A stretch of 64,000 nucleotides of DNA, from assembly GCA_013400115.1 (NCBI GenBank), contig VXBP01008676.1, forward strand, positions 1 through 64,000. The letters are read 5' to 3'. The number at the start of each line of letters is the position of its first letter. Position 1 is the stretch's first letter. This document shows positions 47,255-58,621 of the stretch, one piece after another. This DNA comes from Rhinopomastus cyanomelas. Its lineage: Eukaryota; Chordata; Aves; Bucerotiformes; Rhinopomastidae. Under the pieces are notes generated by a model, which was not told the origin of the DNA, ran no database searches, and saw nothing but the letters and a program-made list of their open reading frames with translations. The translations under genes and the position numbers were made by a program.

Positions 47255-47760
47255 AGAAGAACCATGAGGAGGCTGAGGCTAGAAGGAACCTCCTGAGATC
47301 ACCACATACAACCTCTGCTCAAGTGAGGCCACCCAAAGCCAGCTCACCACCACAGCATTCAGGTGGCCCTTTGAATAACCTTAAAGGACGGAGTCTACAA
47401 CCTCCCGGACCAGCCTCACAGTAAAGAAGAGTTTTGTGGTGTTATCAGCAGGAACCTCACGTGGTTCATTTTGTACCTACTGTGTCTCTTTTTGTGCTGT
47501 GGGCACCACTGAAAAGAGCCTAGTTCCTCCTTCTTTGCACCCCCTCCCCATATATATCTACACATTTTTATAGATAAGATATCCCTAAGCCTTCTCTTCA
47601 GTGGCTAAACAATCAGAGCTATCTCGGACCATCCTCATAGGAGACACCTCAGTTCCTTCATGACCTCTGTCATCTTGCACTGGACTCTCTCCAGTACGTC
47701 TTCGTCTCTTCTGAACCAAGGAGCCAAGAAGTGGACACAGTCCTCAAGGCGTGCAGTCTG
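47255..47760 (-). mobile_element. CR1 LINE portion, diverged
   Basis: In reverse orientation: 'aggctgaggctagaaggaac', 'ctcctgagatcaccacatac', 'aacctctgctcaagtgaggc', 'caccactgaaaagagcctag', 'gacctctgtcatcttgcact', 'ggactctctccagtacgtct' and 'gaaccaaggagccaagaagt'. Divergence is high, so it is an older copy. The distal end matches the CR1 'gcactggactccctccag' block of 41680-41700. Confidence 0.8.
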
Positions 47761-49612
47761 CAGTGCTGAGTAGTGCTGACCAGCCAGCAGCAGTTTGCTT
47801 GACACAGCCTAGGAGCCGTGTCTACCTTTATAGAACTGCACCACAATCTCAGCAGCTTTCTCTAAACACCGTTAAACATTCACAAAGAATAGTCTTATGG
47901 ACAGATGGATCCCCGAGTTTCACTGCCCCACTAAACATTTAAAATACCTGTTCATTCTAGTCAAGAGCAAAAACACTTGTAGAACATTGATTTTTCTGCT
48001 GAACAGTGATTTCTTACTCAGTTATGATCTTTGCAAGAAATATTTTCTGTTAGAGAGCAGATTTCAAGATTTCTCTTTTGTCAATGGAAACATGTTTATC
48101 TATTACATCAAATCACCATTTTCTTAAGACAGTCCAATAAATGAGTTTAAATGCTAAATTCTTGAATGCTGAGAGGATATTTAACAATATTAATTTTATT
48201 AACTCCATATGAATAAGTAATTACCAGGCTAAAGATGAGTTTTGTTAGTGATGTTCCAGGGATCTGAAATTAAATTAAAGTTAATCCTCTAAAGTGCACA
48301 TATTAGATAATGAGTAGTTTTCCAGAATATATTCCCAGGGCACAGACAAGGGCAGTTCTCTCCTGAAACAAAAACAGTATTGCAGAAGAAACATATTCAA
48401 ATTCTATTTTAGAATTTGGTCCATATTGCATCATTTAGATAGTAACAATTTGTATTGTTGTACATACTTGGTACTGTTCTGAAAAAAAAAAACCCCGTAC
48501 TTGCAGTAGAGTTTACGCAGCCTTCTCTTTAGCAAGTGACTCAGTTCTACATGGAACCATTTCCTAAGGCTTATTTCCAATTTTGTTCAATGGTTTACGC
48601 AACGAGAACATGAAAAATGAATTAACTGCACGCTACGCAAGTCTCTCAAAGTTCATAATCTCTTGCTGGGTGAATTGCACCCGAGTATCTTTCAGGCAGT
48701 TCCCAGCAGTTTTAGTCCCTAAAGAAAACCAGAGTCCTGGATAAGTGACAAAGGCAGCAAACACTGTGCCAAAGCTGAGGAAGAGGGCATGGCTCTCTTC
48801 CTTTGCTCTCCGAGGTGATTAAATAAGAACATCTGCTTTGTAAACAAAAGCAGCCCCCAAACCACCACTGTTTCTGGAAAGAGGCCTCAAGACTCACAAA
48901 GTTCATGAAGGCAGAAGGACCATTTCTATCATTGCAGCTGACAGCAAATACAGACAACCTTCAGTTGCACAAGCAACTCCAGGCTCCTTAGTGCCACCCA
49001 AATGAAGGCCTTTTGATGACTGAACTAATACTGTAACTATCTTCTTCTTCACTACCTAGAAGCTAATGGTAACAGTTTTAAACTACAGCCAAAACACCTA
49101 AAGTTCTGTACTTGTACGTCCTTAATAAATAAAAGCAAACTGGAAAAGCAATTCTTTGGAGCTCAGGGCTCTGAAGGATGGATTTGTTTCAAGAACAGGC
49201 TTTCCTTGTTTACCAAGAGCGGCTCAATTACACAGACATTATGATGTTTCAGACAACCCTCAAGTCCACAGTGTGACAGGGTACACCCCCTTAACCAAAT
49301 GCACAGTGCTTTGGCACAGTAGGGAAAGGCCTGAGCCATACCCAGGCTGAGAACTCCTCTGGAAAACCCATGAAACAACAGCGACCCAAGGATCATGGAC
49401 ATGAGTCAGCTTGGATCACTGCCCACATGATTAAAAAATGAACAGCAAGTCTTTTCTTCTCCAGACCTGTAGTATTGCTTTTACTTGTCCTCTGGCCCAG
49501 GTTATGTCACAGCAGAGAATCTTCAATCAGAACCCTAAACACTGCCAGTCTGCTTCCCCCAACTCAGGTTGGCAGGAACAAAAAGTAGTTGCTCAATCTA
49601 TATTGTCTGTGT

Positions 49613-49811
49613 TTCTTCTTCCCAGTGAAGGTGATGGAGCACTGGAACAGGCTGCCCAGGGAGGTTGTGGAGTCTCCTTCACTGGAGGTGTTCAAGACCT
49701 GCCTGGATATATCCCAGTGTGACTTGGTCTAGGTGATCCTCCTGTTGCAGGGGGATCGGACTAGATGATCTTTCGAGGTCCCTTCCAATCCGTGATGATT
49801 CTATGATTCTA
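49613..49811 (+). mobile_element. CR1 LINE 3' end
   Basis: On the plus strand: 'cttcccagtgaaggtgatgg', 'agcactggaacaggctgccc', 'agggaggttgtggagtctcc', 'aagacctgcctggatatatc', 'gacttggtctaggtgatcct' and 'ggactagatgatctttcgag', ending 'gatgattctatgattcta'. Well preserved, 5'-truncated. Confidence 0.92.
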
Positions 49812-51488
49812 AGTAACTTGCTTAGAAACATGCACAAGACTAGAGATTTACATTAACTCTTCTGTTTAATTTTCAGGGCTAAGGTTGGTCAGGACATTGC
49901 TGGTCAAACAGGAAGAACTGGGAGATGCAGCTTTTGGAGGAGTTCACACTACATAGCTAAGAAAACGACAGTGAACTAAATACTCCATAAGAACTTCCCT
50001 CATCAGAGCCTGGCTTACATAAAACGTCAGGCATGCAATCTCTTGCATGGATTAAGATTTAAACAACAAACACTGGTATTTTAAACTAAGAAATGGGTTA
50101 CTGTAGTAGTGTGTTTTTAGCAAAGCCACTGGGATTTAATGACAAAGCGTCACCTTTCTTATTTCACTAATGAAAGGACAGTGCAGCAAGCCACTTTTTC
50201 CTCATTTTGATGGGAAGATGTGATCTTACGCTTTTTTGCAAGAAGAGCATAAGGGTATTACCTGAATCACTACAGTACAAGCAAATGGAGACAGCTACAC
50301 CTTACAGCTTGCTAGACTGAGGATACCCAGACACAAGCGACACCACTGCAAATAGTCCACGCAATGGAACTCCAGGGAGTGATCCTGACTGACTCCCTTC
50401 TGTAGTGTCTCTCATACTTCTGAGTATGATCGGAACTCAACAAGAACACTTAGAAGTTTCAGCATTAGAATTTTCTCCATGATGCTTTGCACATCATCTT
50501 GAAACCTTCCTGTCGAGTCAAAAAAAGTCCCACTGACTTCTTGTCCCTGAGACAAGTAAGAAATGCAATTCCAACACAAACAAGTTTTTTTGGCCTTCAA
50601 ACTGTTTCCTAGCACAACTAAAAAATAACTTCTAGAATTTATTTTGTTTTTCAGGACAGTATTGGCTTATCAGTTATCCCTGAGTACTCCAAAGAGGCCT
50701 GATAATGGGATGCTGTAGGAATATCTTCAAAATTGCATGTGTAGAAGGGGTGTAAGATTACATGCTCACAACACTGTCAGCATACTTGGGAGAGGTAAAA
50801 AAGAGGTAAATCTAACACGAAGGGACAAGCCTACTGTTGCACATTGACTATTTCTAGTGGATCCACACTGGAATTCATCATTTCAGAAGCCCTTACATAC
50901 ACAGCTCCAATGTCTCTACCAACGAGCTCTACTCACACACAAACATACAGCAGAATCCAGCCACCTCCTTACACAGAAAGAGAACAAATGAAAATTGATT
51001 TGACTGTGTTCACACAAATGCATCTCAGAAACAATAAAGTACTACAATATCCTTTTATTATTTTAAAAAGTTTTATTCTGTATATTTAGAAATGTGTCAT
51101 TTTAATAACTGCAGAGAAAAAAATCAGCCACACCTGAATAGCTAATAACTCATTAACAGAATGCAGTGGTATATTATCTAAACAGTAGTAGTGCCTTTGT
51201 GCCGTAATAAATTGTCTATTAGTAAAAAAATACATTTCAGGGCACATAGTACAGCATCCTTATGACAAATTACAATAGGGATACTTTTTCAAGAATTTAA
51301 TCAAAGTAGAGAATTCAGTTCTATTCTTTAAACGCAGCACTGAAAAAGGTAACAACTTTGTGCATTTTTAAAAAATGTCCTCGTCTTACACATTGTAGAA
51401 ATGCTGCTTTATTGCTGCAGATGTCAAAGTTCAAGGCTCAAAAGGTATGAGAATACAAAGATAACCTTAAGAAACTTTGTTTTGTTTT

Positions 51489-51520
51489 TTTATATATATT
51501 TATATATATTTATATATATA
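51489..51520. repeat. AT-rich microsatellite (TATATATTTA-like)
   Basis: A run of 'tatatatatttatatatatt' with a further 'tatatatat' is present, based on a roughly 10-bp unit of (TA)n and TTTA. It lies inside the predicted TJP1 3'UTR, where it would be UAUAU/UAAAUAUA-rich in the RNA. Confidence 0.9.
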
Positions 51521-52245
51521 AAAAGGTAAAGCTTATAAAAGTTAAATTTACAAACCAAGAACAAAAGTGGTATGCACGCAGTATGTACAGGCAGTCTATA
51601 ACATCTATGAATTTTCAAATGCATAGCAAAAAACATACCATCAATTTCTTCTGGTTCTCTTCTGACTGATGAATACAAACGATACTCATTCTCTACACCA
51701 AATTCACAAGTTTGTTGGTTGGTTTGTTTTTGTGTTAATTTTTGTTCCTCTTGCCCCACTCTCTCATATTATCTAGGCAAGCACAAAAGCCATACAAACT
51801 TAATACAGAGAACTAGGAGAGCTAAGACTATTAAAAACATGAGGGTAAGGCATCCCTGCTGGTTAATAGGTCTGTAATAACGTCGTTAACTTAAAATTCC
51901 ACAGAGGCAACTGAACCATAGTCATCCCACATGCTTTGCCCCTCCCACCCCATTCTCATGACAGTCCCCGTTTACAGTTAGGCGTGTTTGCATTGGCCTC
52001 CTGGCAGAGGAAAAACATCTTGGCTGTGCCACCTCATTGCTGTTTCATCAGATGTGGACACCAGAAGTAATTTAAAAACTACAGACCCAAATGTAGTCTC
52101 GTGAGTTACAAACGTACAGTCATAAAAACACACAGGCCAAATTCTGTGGTTTCACCAGTGGAGTATGAACCAAAATTCAGTTCTTCTTAACAGAATTCCA
52201 TTGATACTTCCAGCTTTTAAACAACAAAATACTAGTAGTGTCCTT

Positions 52246-52320
52246 AAAAAAAAAAAACCAAAACACCAAAACCAAAATTCCCCAAACAAAAACTCCCACA
52301 AAAGAACAACAAACCAAAGC
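52246..52320. repeat. A/C-rich low-complexity tract
   Basis: A 12-base A run is followed by alternating 'ccaaaacaccaaaaccaaaa' and 'caaacaaaaactcccacaaa'. On the transcribed minus strand this is U/G-rich and falls in the TJP1 3'UTR. Confidence 0.85.
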
Positions 52321-52549
52321 ATCCAGAACCTGCAAAATCCCTACCTTGTTCTCACTGTACGCTACCTGCTTGTGGCATGTATTGTGACCATGGTTCAAAG
52401 AGTGTTCTTGCTAAACCACTGTTAGTTAAAGCAAGATGCTTAAACGCTAAGATCCATTATCACTTATAAAACAGTTAATACTTGATAGAGTGGTTCAGTT
52501 TATACGTAAGGTCGATCTCAGTTTCACATTATTTACTCTAACTTAGTAT

Positions 52550-52644
52550 TTAGAAGTGGTCAATTAGGACTGAGACACAGTTTGCTCCAACAAGATAGTT
52601 TGGATCCCCAGGAAGAGACTTGTTCTGCCAGGTTTTGGGGTCAC
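52550..52644 (-). CDS. TJP1: TJP1 (ZO-1) last coding exon with stop
   Basis: The acceptor CCACAG sits above 52644. The first two bases (GT) complete a glycine codon split with the previous exon. The exon then encodes DPKTWQNK, SLPGDPNYLVGANCVSVLID and HF, ending in TAA at 52550-52552. This is the extreme C terminus of ZO-1 and of its ZU5 domain. In another frame the same bases look like a 62-codon ORF (52564-52752), which is a shadow. Confidence 0.97.
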
Positions 52645-55600
52645 CTGTGGGAGGAAAACACAATGCTGGTGTTTAGTATCTGCTGTCAAACAGTGCACAT
52701 CTTGAAACAACCAAGCTTTTGGATAGGAGCTTTTCAGTTCTGAATCAAACACTTTTTTGGATTTTGTTTGGTTTGTTGCCCTCCCCCCCTTTTTTTCTTT
52801 AAAACCTGTAGTTTATATGTTCTTAACAAAAATGTAATCCTTTGTTTTTATATAATATGGGGCAGGTCAGTTATTCAAAACAGATGCTGTGACACTCAAA
52901 CTATTAAAAGGTATTCTACTCCACAGCACCAACATAGTGCTTTCCACAGCAAATCAGGTATTAACTGGCTCTTTCCTAAACTGCCAGAACAGAGATATTT
53001 TATAAGCTAATCTGAGTAGGATGCATACGAAGCTTCTTCAGATGGTTCTGACCACAGAGGAGTCAAATAGAAGCTATGTTGCAGATAAATATTATGACAC
53101 ACTGGTAGTTTTATGAAAATTAGTACAGATAAGATTGTCATACTTTTTGCAGCTACTTCCAGTTGAGGAAAACTGAAACACTGCCATTCTAGTTAAACGG
53201 CTCAGAATCTTTAAAATGGATCTTATTTAATGATAGTCAAAGATCCTATGTAACATTCTGCTACAAGGGCAAGTCCTCAGCTGCTGTCTCACCAGACAAA
53301 AGGTTACACTACACTGTCAATTATCTCATTCAACTGGAGAAAGTATTCATTTACCCACCTAAAACCACCTCTAAAAGTACTGTCATCCCACTGTGGCACA
53401 ACAGTGAAGGATGCACTGAAGTTCTGCTAAACCTTCCAGATAAATGGCATTAAATAGCTTGGCCAAAACAGCCTTGAGAAACGTGCATCAGAGAGAACCG
53501 TGTCACACAGACTGCGACGCTCAAGACCTCATGTACATTCTACGCTATTTTCTTGAAGAACTCATGAAAACAAAATGAAGTACATCATGCACTGAGTGAT
53601 GGCAACATCTGATGTAGGGACAAAGAAGTGGCCTGTGTATAGTTAGAGAATTCAAACAAGTTTACTGTAACCCACCCAGACTACTTTGTCCAGTCATTTT
53701 ACCAATGCAGAGAATTCCACTCCAAATTTGCTATTCAACTATGTTAGGAGAAGGGTGAAACAGGCCTGTGGGACAACCAGGTCCTAGTCTTGGACATGAG
53801 ACAACAGCAGACCTTTTCCCCCCCCCCGCAACCATTTTTCCTACATACACTTCATATTTAGATTGCAGCCAGTACAACCTCTAGCTGTTGAGGATGTTTT
53901 CCCATACTTACAGAAAGATGCTCTGGAGGCAAAAAAACCCCCAAAACCCCAAACCAAAACATCCTTCGGTATTTTTTGCTAACGTAGTCTAATAGGTGTA
54001 GCCATAAAAAGCAGCTTTTTTTGCCACTCTATTTTAATACCAAAGTCATTCAACCTTTTGAAGGGGTTTAACAGTAAAACTTCAATATGAGGCTTAAATG
54101 TGGCAGAAAGGATGTTAGTAAGTGCAAATGAATGTCACTTTTAGGACAGAACATGGATACATTGAGCAAAGATGAGAGAGCAGACAACTGAAGAAGGAAA
54201 AACCCAGAACTGTAGACACTTATCATAAAGCCACCTCAAAAATCAGAGTCCCATAACCAACTAATTTAGAAAGAGAGAAAACAATTATTTATTTAAGACA
54301 CAGTATGGTCTACTTACATATCATAAGACAGAATTGCCTAATTTTTAAGTTTGTCTCAAAAGAGCAATGTTATGATGTACATCCCATTTCAGATTAACAG
54401 AATGTGGTGTTATATTTACAGTACAGAAAGTATCAGGGCTTCCATATCAACACCCTTGCTCTCACCCACACACATGCGCTCACACACACATTCCACTTTG
54501 GAAAGGGAGAAAAGGGTCCCAGTAACTTCAGTTATTGTCTGCGTCATCTGAGTCCTCTCCCTTCACTTCAAGTAAGTTCATGAACAGGAGCTATTAGTTA
54601 CAAAGCAAGTGTAGTGTTGGTTTTGTACAGAGTCACTGTCTCTTGTGGGACTCTGTATCGTTTCAGAGTCCTTTTTTTAACGCTGCCATGTATACACACA
54701 CTTAAATAGATGCATGCAACACATGCATAGAATAGCATATAAAAACCCTAAAAATTATTGCCATTAATACCTTTAAGTTATTGAGCCCCTGTCAAGGGGA
54801 CCGATGCTTTCATCTTTAGAAGCATCAAGTGCTTTGGTGTTGGTGACAGATACATTAGTGAAGAAGAAATGCATACATGGTGGCTCAAATGCTGAATACA
54901 GAAGTACATTGTTCAGTCATTGCTTAAATCACACGAACACGTTAATGGTTTGAACCTTCCACCGGAAATTTTGAAGGTAGCTGAATAAAGCCGTAAGACT
55001 TTTTCTCCACATTCCTTCTTAAAAAAAAAATCTCTAAGTCATTTCATGAAATTACTTGAAACTTGCCCACAAGTTTCTCAGTTAAGCTGCTCACTGACAA
55101 ATTCAGCCAATTCATTCTCCCCCTCATCCCAGAGGGACACAGTGAGGTGAAAAACAAACAGGTAAATAAAATTGCAAGCTGGTTGCAACTTTTACTATCG
55201 ACCAGAAACTTCTGGGTAGAAGGTGGTACAGGAGAAATAGGCAGAAGCAAGCAAGAAAAGTCTTGTGGAAAATCCAGCTACATTAGAAGGACTCGTAAAT
55301 GTTTTTACTGAACACTACAGTTTTCTTAAATGACCCAATTGTTAGCATCAACTTGCACATATGGAAACAGTTAACAAGCAGTAAATCATGATTTATGAGC
55401 ATGCAGATCGTTAAGATTTGCCAGAATCCTATATGGTTAATTAAGCAACAGACAAACACCAGTTATGTTACAAAGGCCAATCAGAGGTACATAATCATTT
55501 CCTCTCTGTTTTAGTGCGACTATCAGTTCAAGTGTATTCAGCTGTAGCAGTCCTCAAGAAAGAAGACAATAGAAAAATACGACAATATTTCATAGACTGG

Positions 55601-55818
55601 AGATATTTACTCTTTCTTCTGCTATTGTGGTTTTAGCTATGAATTTGCACCATGAGTAGATGTAAGAAAGACATTTGTAATGAAAGTGAAATGGAAGAGT
55701 TTGACACAAATACAATGATTGAGTTCTTTATATTACACAGCATCACTGTTAGCCAAATTAACTTAAATTATACGATAGCACCCAAAAGCCCCAAAAGGAC
55801 AGAGGGAGGACAGCATAC
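52645..55818. other. TJP1 intron before the last exon
   Basis: This 3.2-kb intron separates the ZU5-encoding exons. It holds a 10-base C run at 53818-53827, an A/C-rich stretch near 53930-53960 and a CA-rich patch near 54470-54495. I see no additional exon or transposable element. Confidence 0.8.
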
Positions 55819-55962
55819 CCGACGAGGAGTCGGAGGATTTTAGAGCAAAAGACCAACCATCAGGGGTCATAGACGCACAGTGTGGCAGACGCAGTTCCAC
55901 TGGCTTCAGAAACTTTAGTCCATGAGGCCCACACATTACCAAGGGGCTAAGAAGCGTTTCTC
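55819..55962 (-). CDS. TJP1: TJP1 coding exon, ZU5 domain middle
   Basis: Acceptor CTCCAG precedes 55962 and donor GTATGC follows 55819. Two bases complete a split glycine codon, then the exon reads ETLLSPLVMCGPHGLKFLKP, VELRLPHCASMTPDGWSFAL and KSSDSSS, leaving one G for the next exon. This is the conserved core of the ZU5 fold (CGPHG-KF--PVEL-LPHC). In mammals the ZO-1 ZU5 domain binds MRCK-beta (CDC42BPB); that is known of the family and not visible here. Confidence 0.97.
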
Positions 55963-56779
55963 CTGGAGTTAAGAGAAAGAAAAACTTGTTACTTATTTCT
56001 TCTTGAAACAGGTTCACAGTATCACATAATTATGTTTTAGAGCTACTCAGCAACATAGTTTTATAGCCTTCCGACACGTGAAGGGGCTACAGGAAAACCA
56101 GAGAGACACTTTCTACAAGGGACTCTGCTGACGGGACAAGGAGGGAGACTTACAGTGGATCTGAGGTAGACATTGTTCCCTGTGAGGATGCTTAGACCCT
56201 GGAACAGACTGCCCAGGGAGGCTGTGGCTACTCCATCCCCACAAGTGTTCAAGGGCAGGTTGGATGGGTCTCTGGGCAACCTGGCCTGGTGAGATCCTCA
56301 TCCTTGGGACAGGATGATCTCCAAGGTCCCTTCCAACCTAAACCGTTCTGTGATTCTATGAAAATTTTAACCTGCTGGTAAATCAGTACTCAGCAAGACT
56401 GTAAAATGATAGAACATACAGGTTTGTTTTTAAACTTCAAGTGTTAGCATAAGATGATTCCGTTGAGGAATATGCTGTGTTTGGTTTGTGAAGATTCAAA
56501 GTAACTGTAGATAGCAAGTAATGATTTAACTGCAGACTGATGAAGCTGATCCCTTTAGTTTATTGATCTGAAGCAATAAGGAATCTGACTGGTCAGAAAA
56601 TGCATTTACACTGGACTAGCTGTATAAAGACAGTAAAAAAACCCTACTTGATCCTGTCTTCACACAGAAATGCATGTTGCACACTGAAGAACATTAAGGT
56701 ATATATACTCAGTGTATTCTGCTCTTGTTAGCAAAGGACTGTATTAGACAGCAGACCAACGCACAGCACCAGCTCTTAC
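55963..56779. other. TJP1 intron with a CR1 copy
   Basis: This 817-bp intron between the two main ZU5 exons contains a plus-strand CR1 tail at about 56155-56361. The remainder is unremarkable. Confidence 0.85.
56155..56361 (+). mobile_element. CR1 LINE 3' end inside TJP1 intron
   Basis: On the plus strand: 'tgaggatgcttagaccctgg', 'aacagactgcccagggaggc', 'tactccatccccacaagtgt', 'caagggcaggttggatgggt', 'acaggatgatctccaaggtc' and 'ccttccaacctaaaccgttc', ending 'tgtgattctatga'. It lies antisense to TJP1. Confidence 0.9.
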
Positions 56780-56997
56780 CTTTCTCTTTGTCTAAAGGTG
56801 GAAGTATACTGTTGTCTCTGCAGACTTTGAAATATATTTCTTGCTCTATTCCCTCTGGAATGGCTCCTTGTGGTATGATAATACTAACTCCAGTCTCTAT
56901 GGAGCTCAGTACACCACCATTGCTGTTAAATACACCTCTTGCTGTGGCTACAACAGTGTGTCCATCTTCTTCCTCCTCATCCTCGAGTGCTGAAGGG
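56780..56997 (-). CDS. TJP1: TJP1 coding exon, start of ZU5 domain
   Basis: The acceptor (TTTTATTCAG) ends above 56997. One base completes a serine codon, then PSALEDEEEEDGHTVVATAR, GVFNSNGGVLSSIETGVSII and IPQGAIPEGIEQEIYFKVCR, DNSILPPLDKEK. The donor GTAAGA follows at 56774-56779. An acidic linker precedes the ZU5 start (GHTVVATARG). The DE-rich run differs slightly in length and composition from the mammalian one, as is common in linkers. Confidence 0.97.
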
Positions 56998-57914
56998 CTG
57001 AATAAAAGACAGAAAGCCTAGCAGTTTTATCAGTATTTCCCTCCTCAAAGTCAGTGGCATACTTCAACACTTTAGCAGAGAACAGCCTAGAGTAGGTTAG
57101 CACTGATTCTTAGAAAGCACTGTGTCCCAAACTCAATTGTGCCAGACAACTATGGTGAAAGTGGTTCAAACTCTGCCAGGAGAGCATTTTCACAAAACCC
57201 CCCAACAAACATACCAGCTCTGAAAAATCTTCAGAAAGTAGTTAAAGTGAGAATTTCAAGATTACTTGAATCTTGTGTTTTCAAATGCTCCCCCACGCCG
57301 AGATAATACAGAAAAGTCAGTTTTACTAAGATGAAGAGCGTAGCCTGTAATTATAATCTGAAAGGTTCTGTTTCTTCAGAACTCCTTATGATACAAAAAG
57401 TCCTTATGCACTAGGTATTTTTTATTCTAGGCACACTGAAGCCCTCTATTGAAAACAAAGATAAAACAAAAAAAATAAGCCACACCAGTTCTTCTCTAAA
57501 GATCAACAGATAAATTACATGTCACTTAAGTGACTTGTTCTTTTTACAAGTATTTTTAAAATACCCCTTGTGCTCACATACTCTAAGCACACACAATACA
57601 TACAGTTTGGTGCAACAGATGACACAGGGACAACGGGACATACTCAAAGTCTCTAGTCAAATGCTCTTCAATGCCCTTTAGCAGAATTTCATAATCACAG
57701 TATCAATCTTGCAACTCTAACATCAACAGAAACTGGGAGCATGACTAAAATAAAAACAAAGCTGGGTTTTCTACAGGTTTCACAGATGTAAGACCTGGCA
57801 GTGCTGGGTCAAAGATTGGACCTGATCATCTTAAAACCAACCAAACCAAATAGATTCCCTGATTCTAACTAGTAACTGAAAGAGGAAAGCTGAAAGAGGA
57901 AAGCAGCTGCTTAC
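56998..57914. other. TJP1 intron with a short CR1 scrap
   Basis: Intron of 917 bp. At about 57796-57868 a degraded CR1 3' end is visible ('cagtgctgggtcaaagattg', 'gacctgatcatctt', 'attccctgattctaac'). Near the exon donor a 14-base unit 'ctgaaagaggaaag' occurs twice (about 57876-57903). Confidence 0.8.
57796..57868 (+). mobile_element. CR1 LINE 3' scrap
   Basis: Short, degraded plus-strand CR1 terminus: 'ggacctgatcatctt', 'aaaaccaaccaaaccaaa', 'ttccctgattcta'. It is only about 70 bases long. Confidence 0.6.
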
Positions 57915-58356
57915 CTTACAGGAATGGCTTTAGGCACAGTGTTAACATTATTTGGTTGATATTTAGGCTTGTCGACCTGTACAGCAAAGGTATCCAATCT
58001 GCTATCAAAGTCAGGAGGCTGCGATGAGCTGTGTGCTTTCAAAATTGGTTGAGGAGAGTTTGGAGATTTTGATGGCAACTCTGGTTTATGTTGAGCTTCA
58101 TTTGGCAAGAGGTTATGGTTGAACTTGGGACTTTCAAACTTGCGCTCAAAGGGCCTTGCGGCACTCGTGTAAGGTTTTGTTGTGAAGCGGTTGTAGGAAG
58201 GAGTGACCGTTTTCTGAATCTGCTCAGTTCCATTAACAGGGCCTTTGTCAGGAAAGCTCTTCTGAGGGTAAAAAGTAGACTGCACAGTGTCCTCTCTAGA
58301 GGATCTGAACATTGCTGGCTTGTTCTGAGGTGGAGGAGGATCAGACACAGAATTAA
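57915..58356 (-). CDS. TJP1: TJP1 coding exon, C-terminal actin-binding region
   Basis: Acceptor TTGCAG precedes 58356 and donor GTAAGC follows 57915. The first two bases complete a valine codon; then NSVSDPPPPQNKPAMFRSSR, a conserved block STFYPQKSFPDKGPVNGTEQ, VTPSYNRFTTKPYTSAARPF, ERKFESPKFNHNLLPNEAQH, and an end at NTVPKAIPV plus two bases. The exon covers the Ser/Pro-rich stretch between the actin-binding region and ZU5. Mammalian ZO-1 carries very similar KSFPDK-PVNGTEQ and RPFERKFESPKFNHNLLP blocks. Two phase-shifted ORFs over the same bases are shadows. Confidence 0.97.
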
Positions 58357-58445
58357 CTGCAACACAAAAAAACCCCAGAAACTCATCAGAAACTGACAAT
58401 GATATGTGTTACCACAGGAGATGGATTAGGCTGTTCAGTGCTCAC
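58357..58445. other. Short (89-bp) TJP1 intron
   Basis: The intron runs from donor GTGAGC (58440-58445) to acceptor TTGCAG (58357-58362) on the minus strand. It is compact and holds no other feature. Confidence 0.9.
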
Positions 58446-58621
58446 CTTCAGAAAGTGCGGGCTTGTGATGTGCTGGGAGAGACAGCACAGGACTGTTAAT
58501 GGACTGAGGTTGCGTATACTGGACTGAAGGAGCAGGTGGAGGAGTTGTAACTTGAGGGATTGGCTCATAGCGTTTTTCACCAACGGGCCTATCCATAGAT
58601 TCAGTATCAGTTGGTTTCCCC
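58446..58621 (-). CDS. TJP1: TJP1 coding exon, proline-rich segment
   Basis: Acceptor TTTCAACAG ends above 58621. One G completes a lysine codon; then GKPTDTESMDRPVGEKRYEP, IPQVTTPPPAPSVQYTQPQS, INSPVLSLPAHHKPALSE and one leftover base before GTGAGC. The GEKRYEPI-(Q)-TPPPP pattern is the ZO-1 proline-rich segment in the region that binds F-actin in mammals. Sequence between VQY and the donor is the least conserved part and cannot be aligned with confidence. Confidence 0.95.

Larger units (their letters stand above)
33341..51053. other. TJP1-ENTREP2 intergenic region, CR1-dense
   Basis: This is the space between the TJP1 3' end and the ENTREP2 promoter, both on the minus strand. CR1 copies lie at about 33492-33900, 34230-34655, 36040-36295, 37395-37930, 39775-40277, 40928-41165, 41325-42476, 43098-43515, 43796-44129, 46560-46843, 47255-47760 and 49613-49811. 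A hAT MITE lies at 39813-40126. Between them (for example 34660-36040, 36300-37390, 37935-39770, 42480-43095, 44135-46555 and 47765-49610) I see only short chance reading frames and no recognisable gene or RNA. Confidence 0.75.
51054..52549 (-). other. TJP1: TJP1 3'UTR with two candidate poly(A) signals
   Basis: Downstream (lower coordinates) of the TJP1 stop lies non-coding sequence. AATAAA on the minus strand is visible at 51408-51413 and again at 51054-51059, giving 3'UTRs of roughly 1.1 or 1.5 kb. Two low-complexity tracts lie within it: an A/C-rich (G/U-rich in the RNA) tract at about 52246-52320 and an AT microsatellite at about 51489-51520. Which signal is used cannot be told from sequence alone, and a further site below 51054 is possible. 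Confidence 0.65.
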
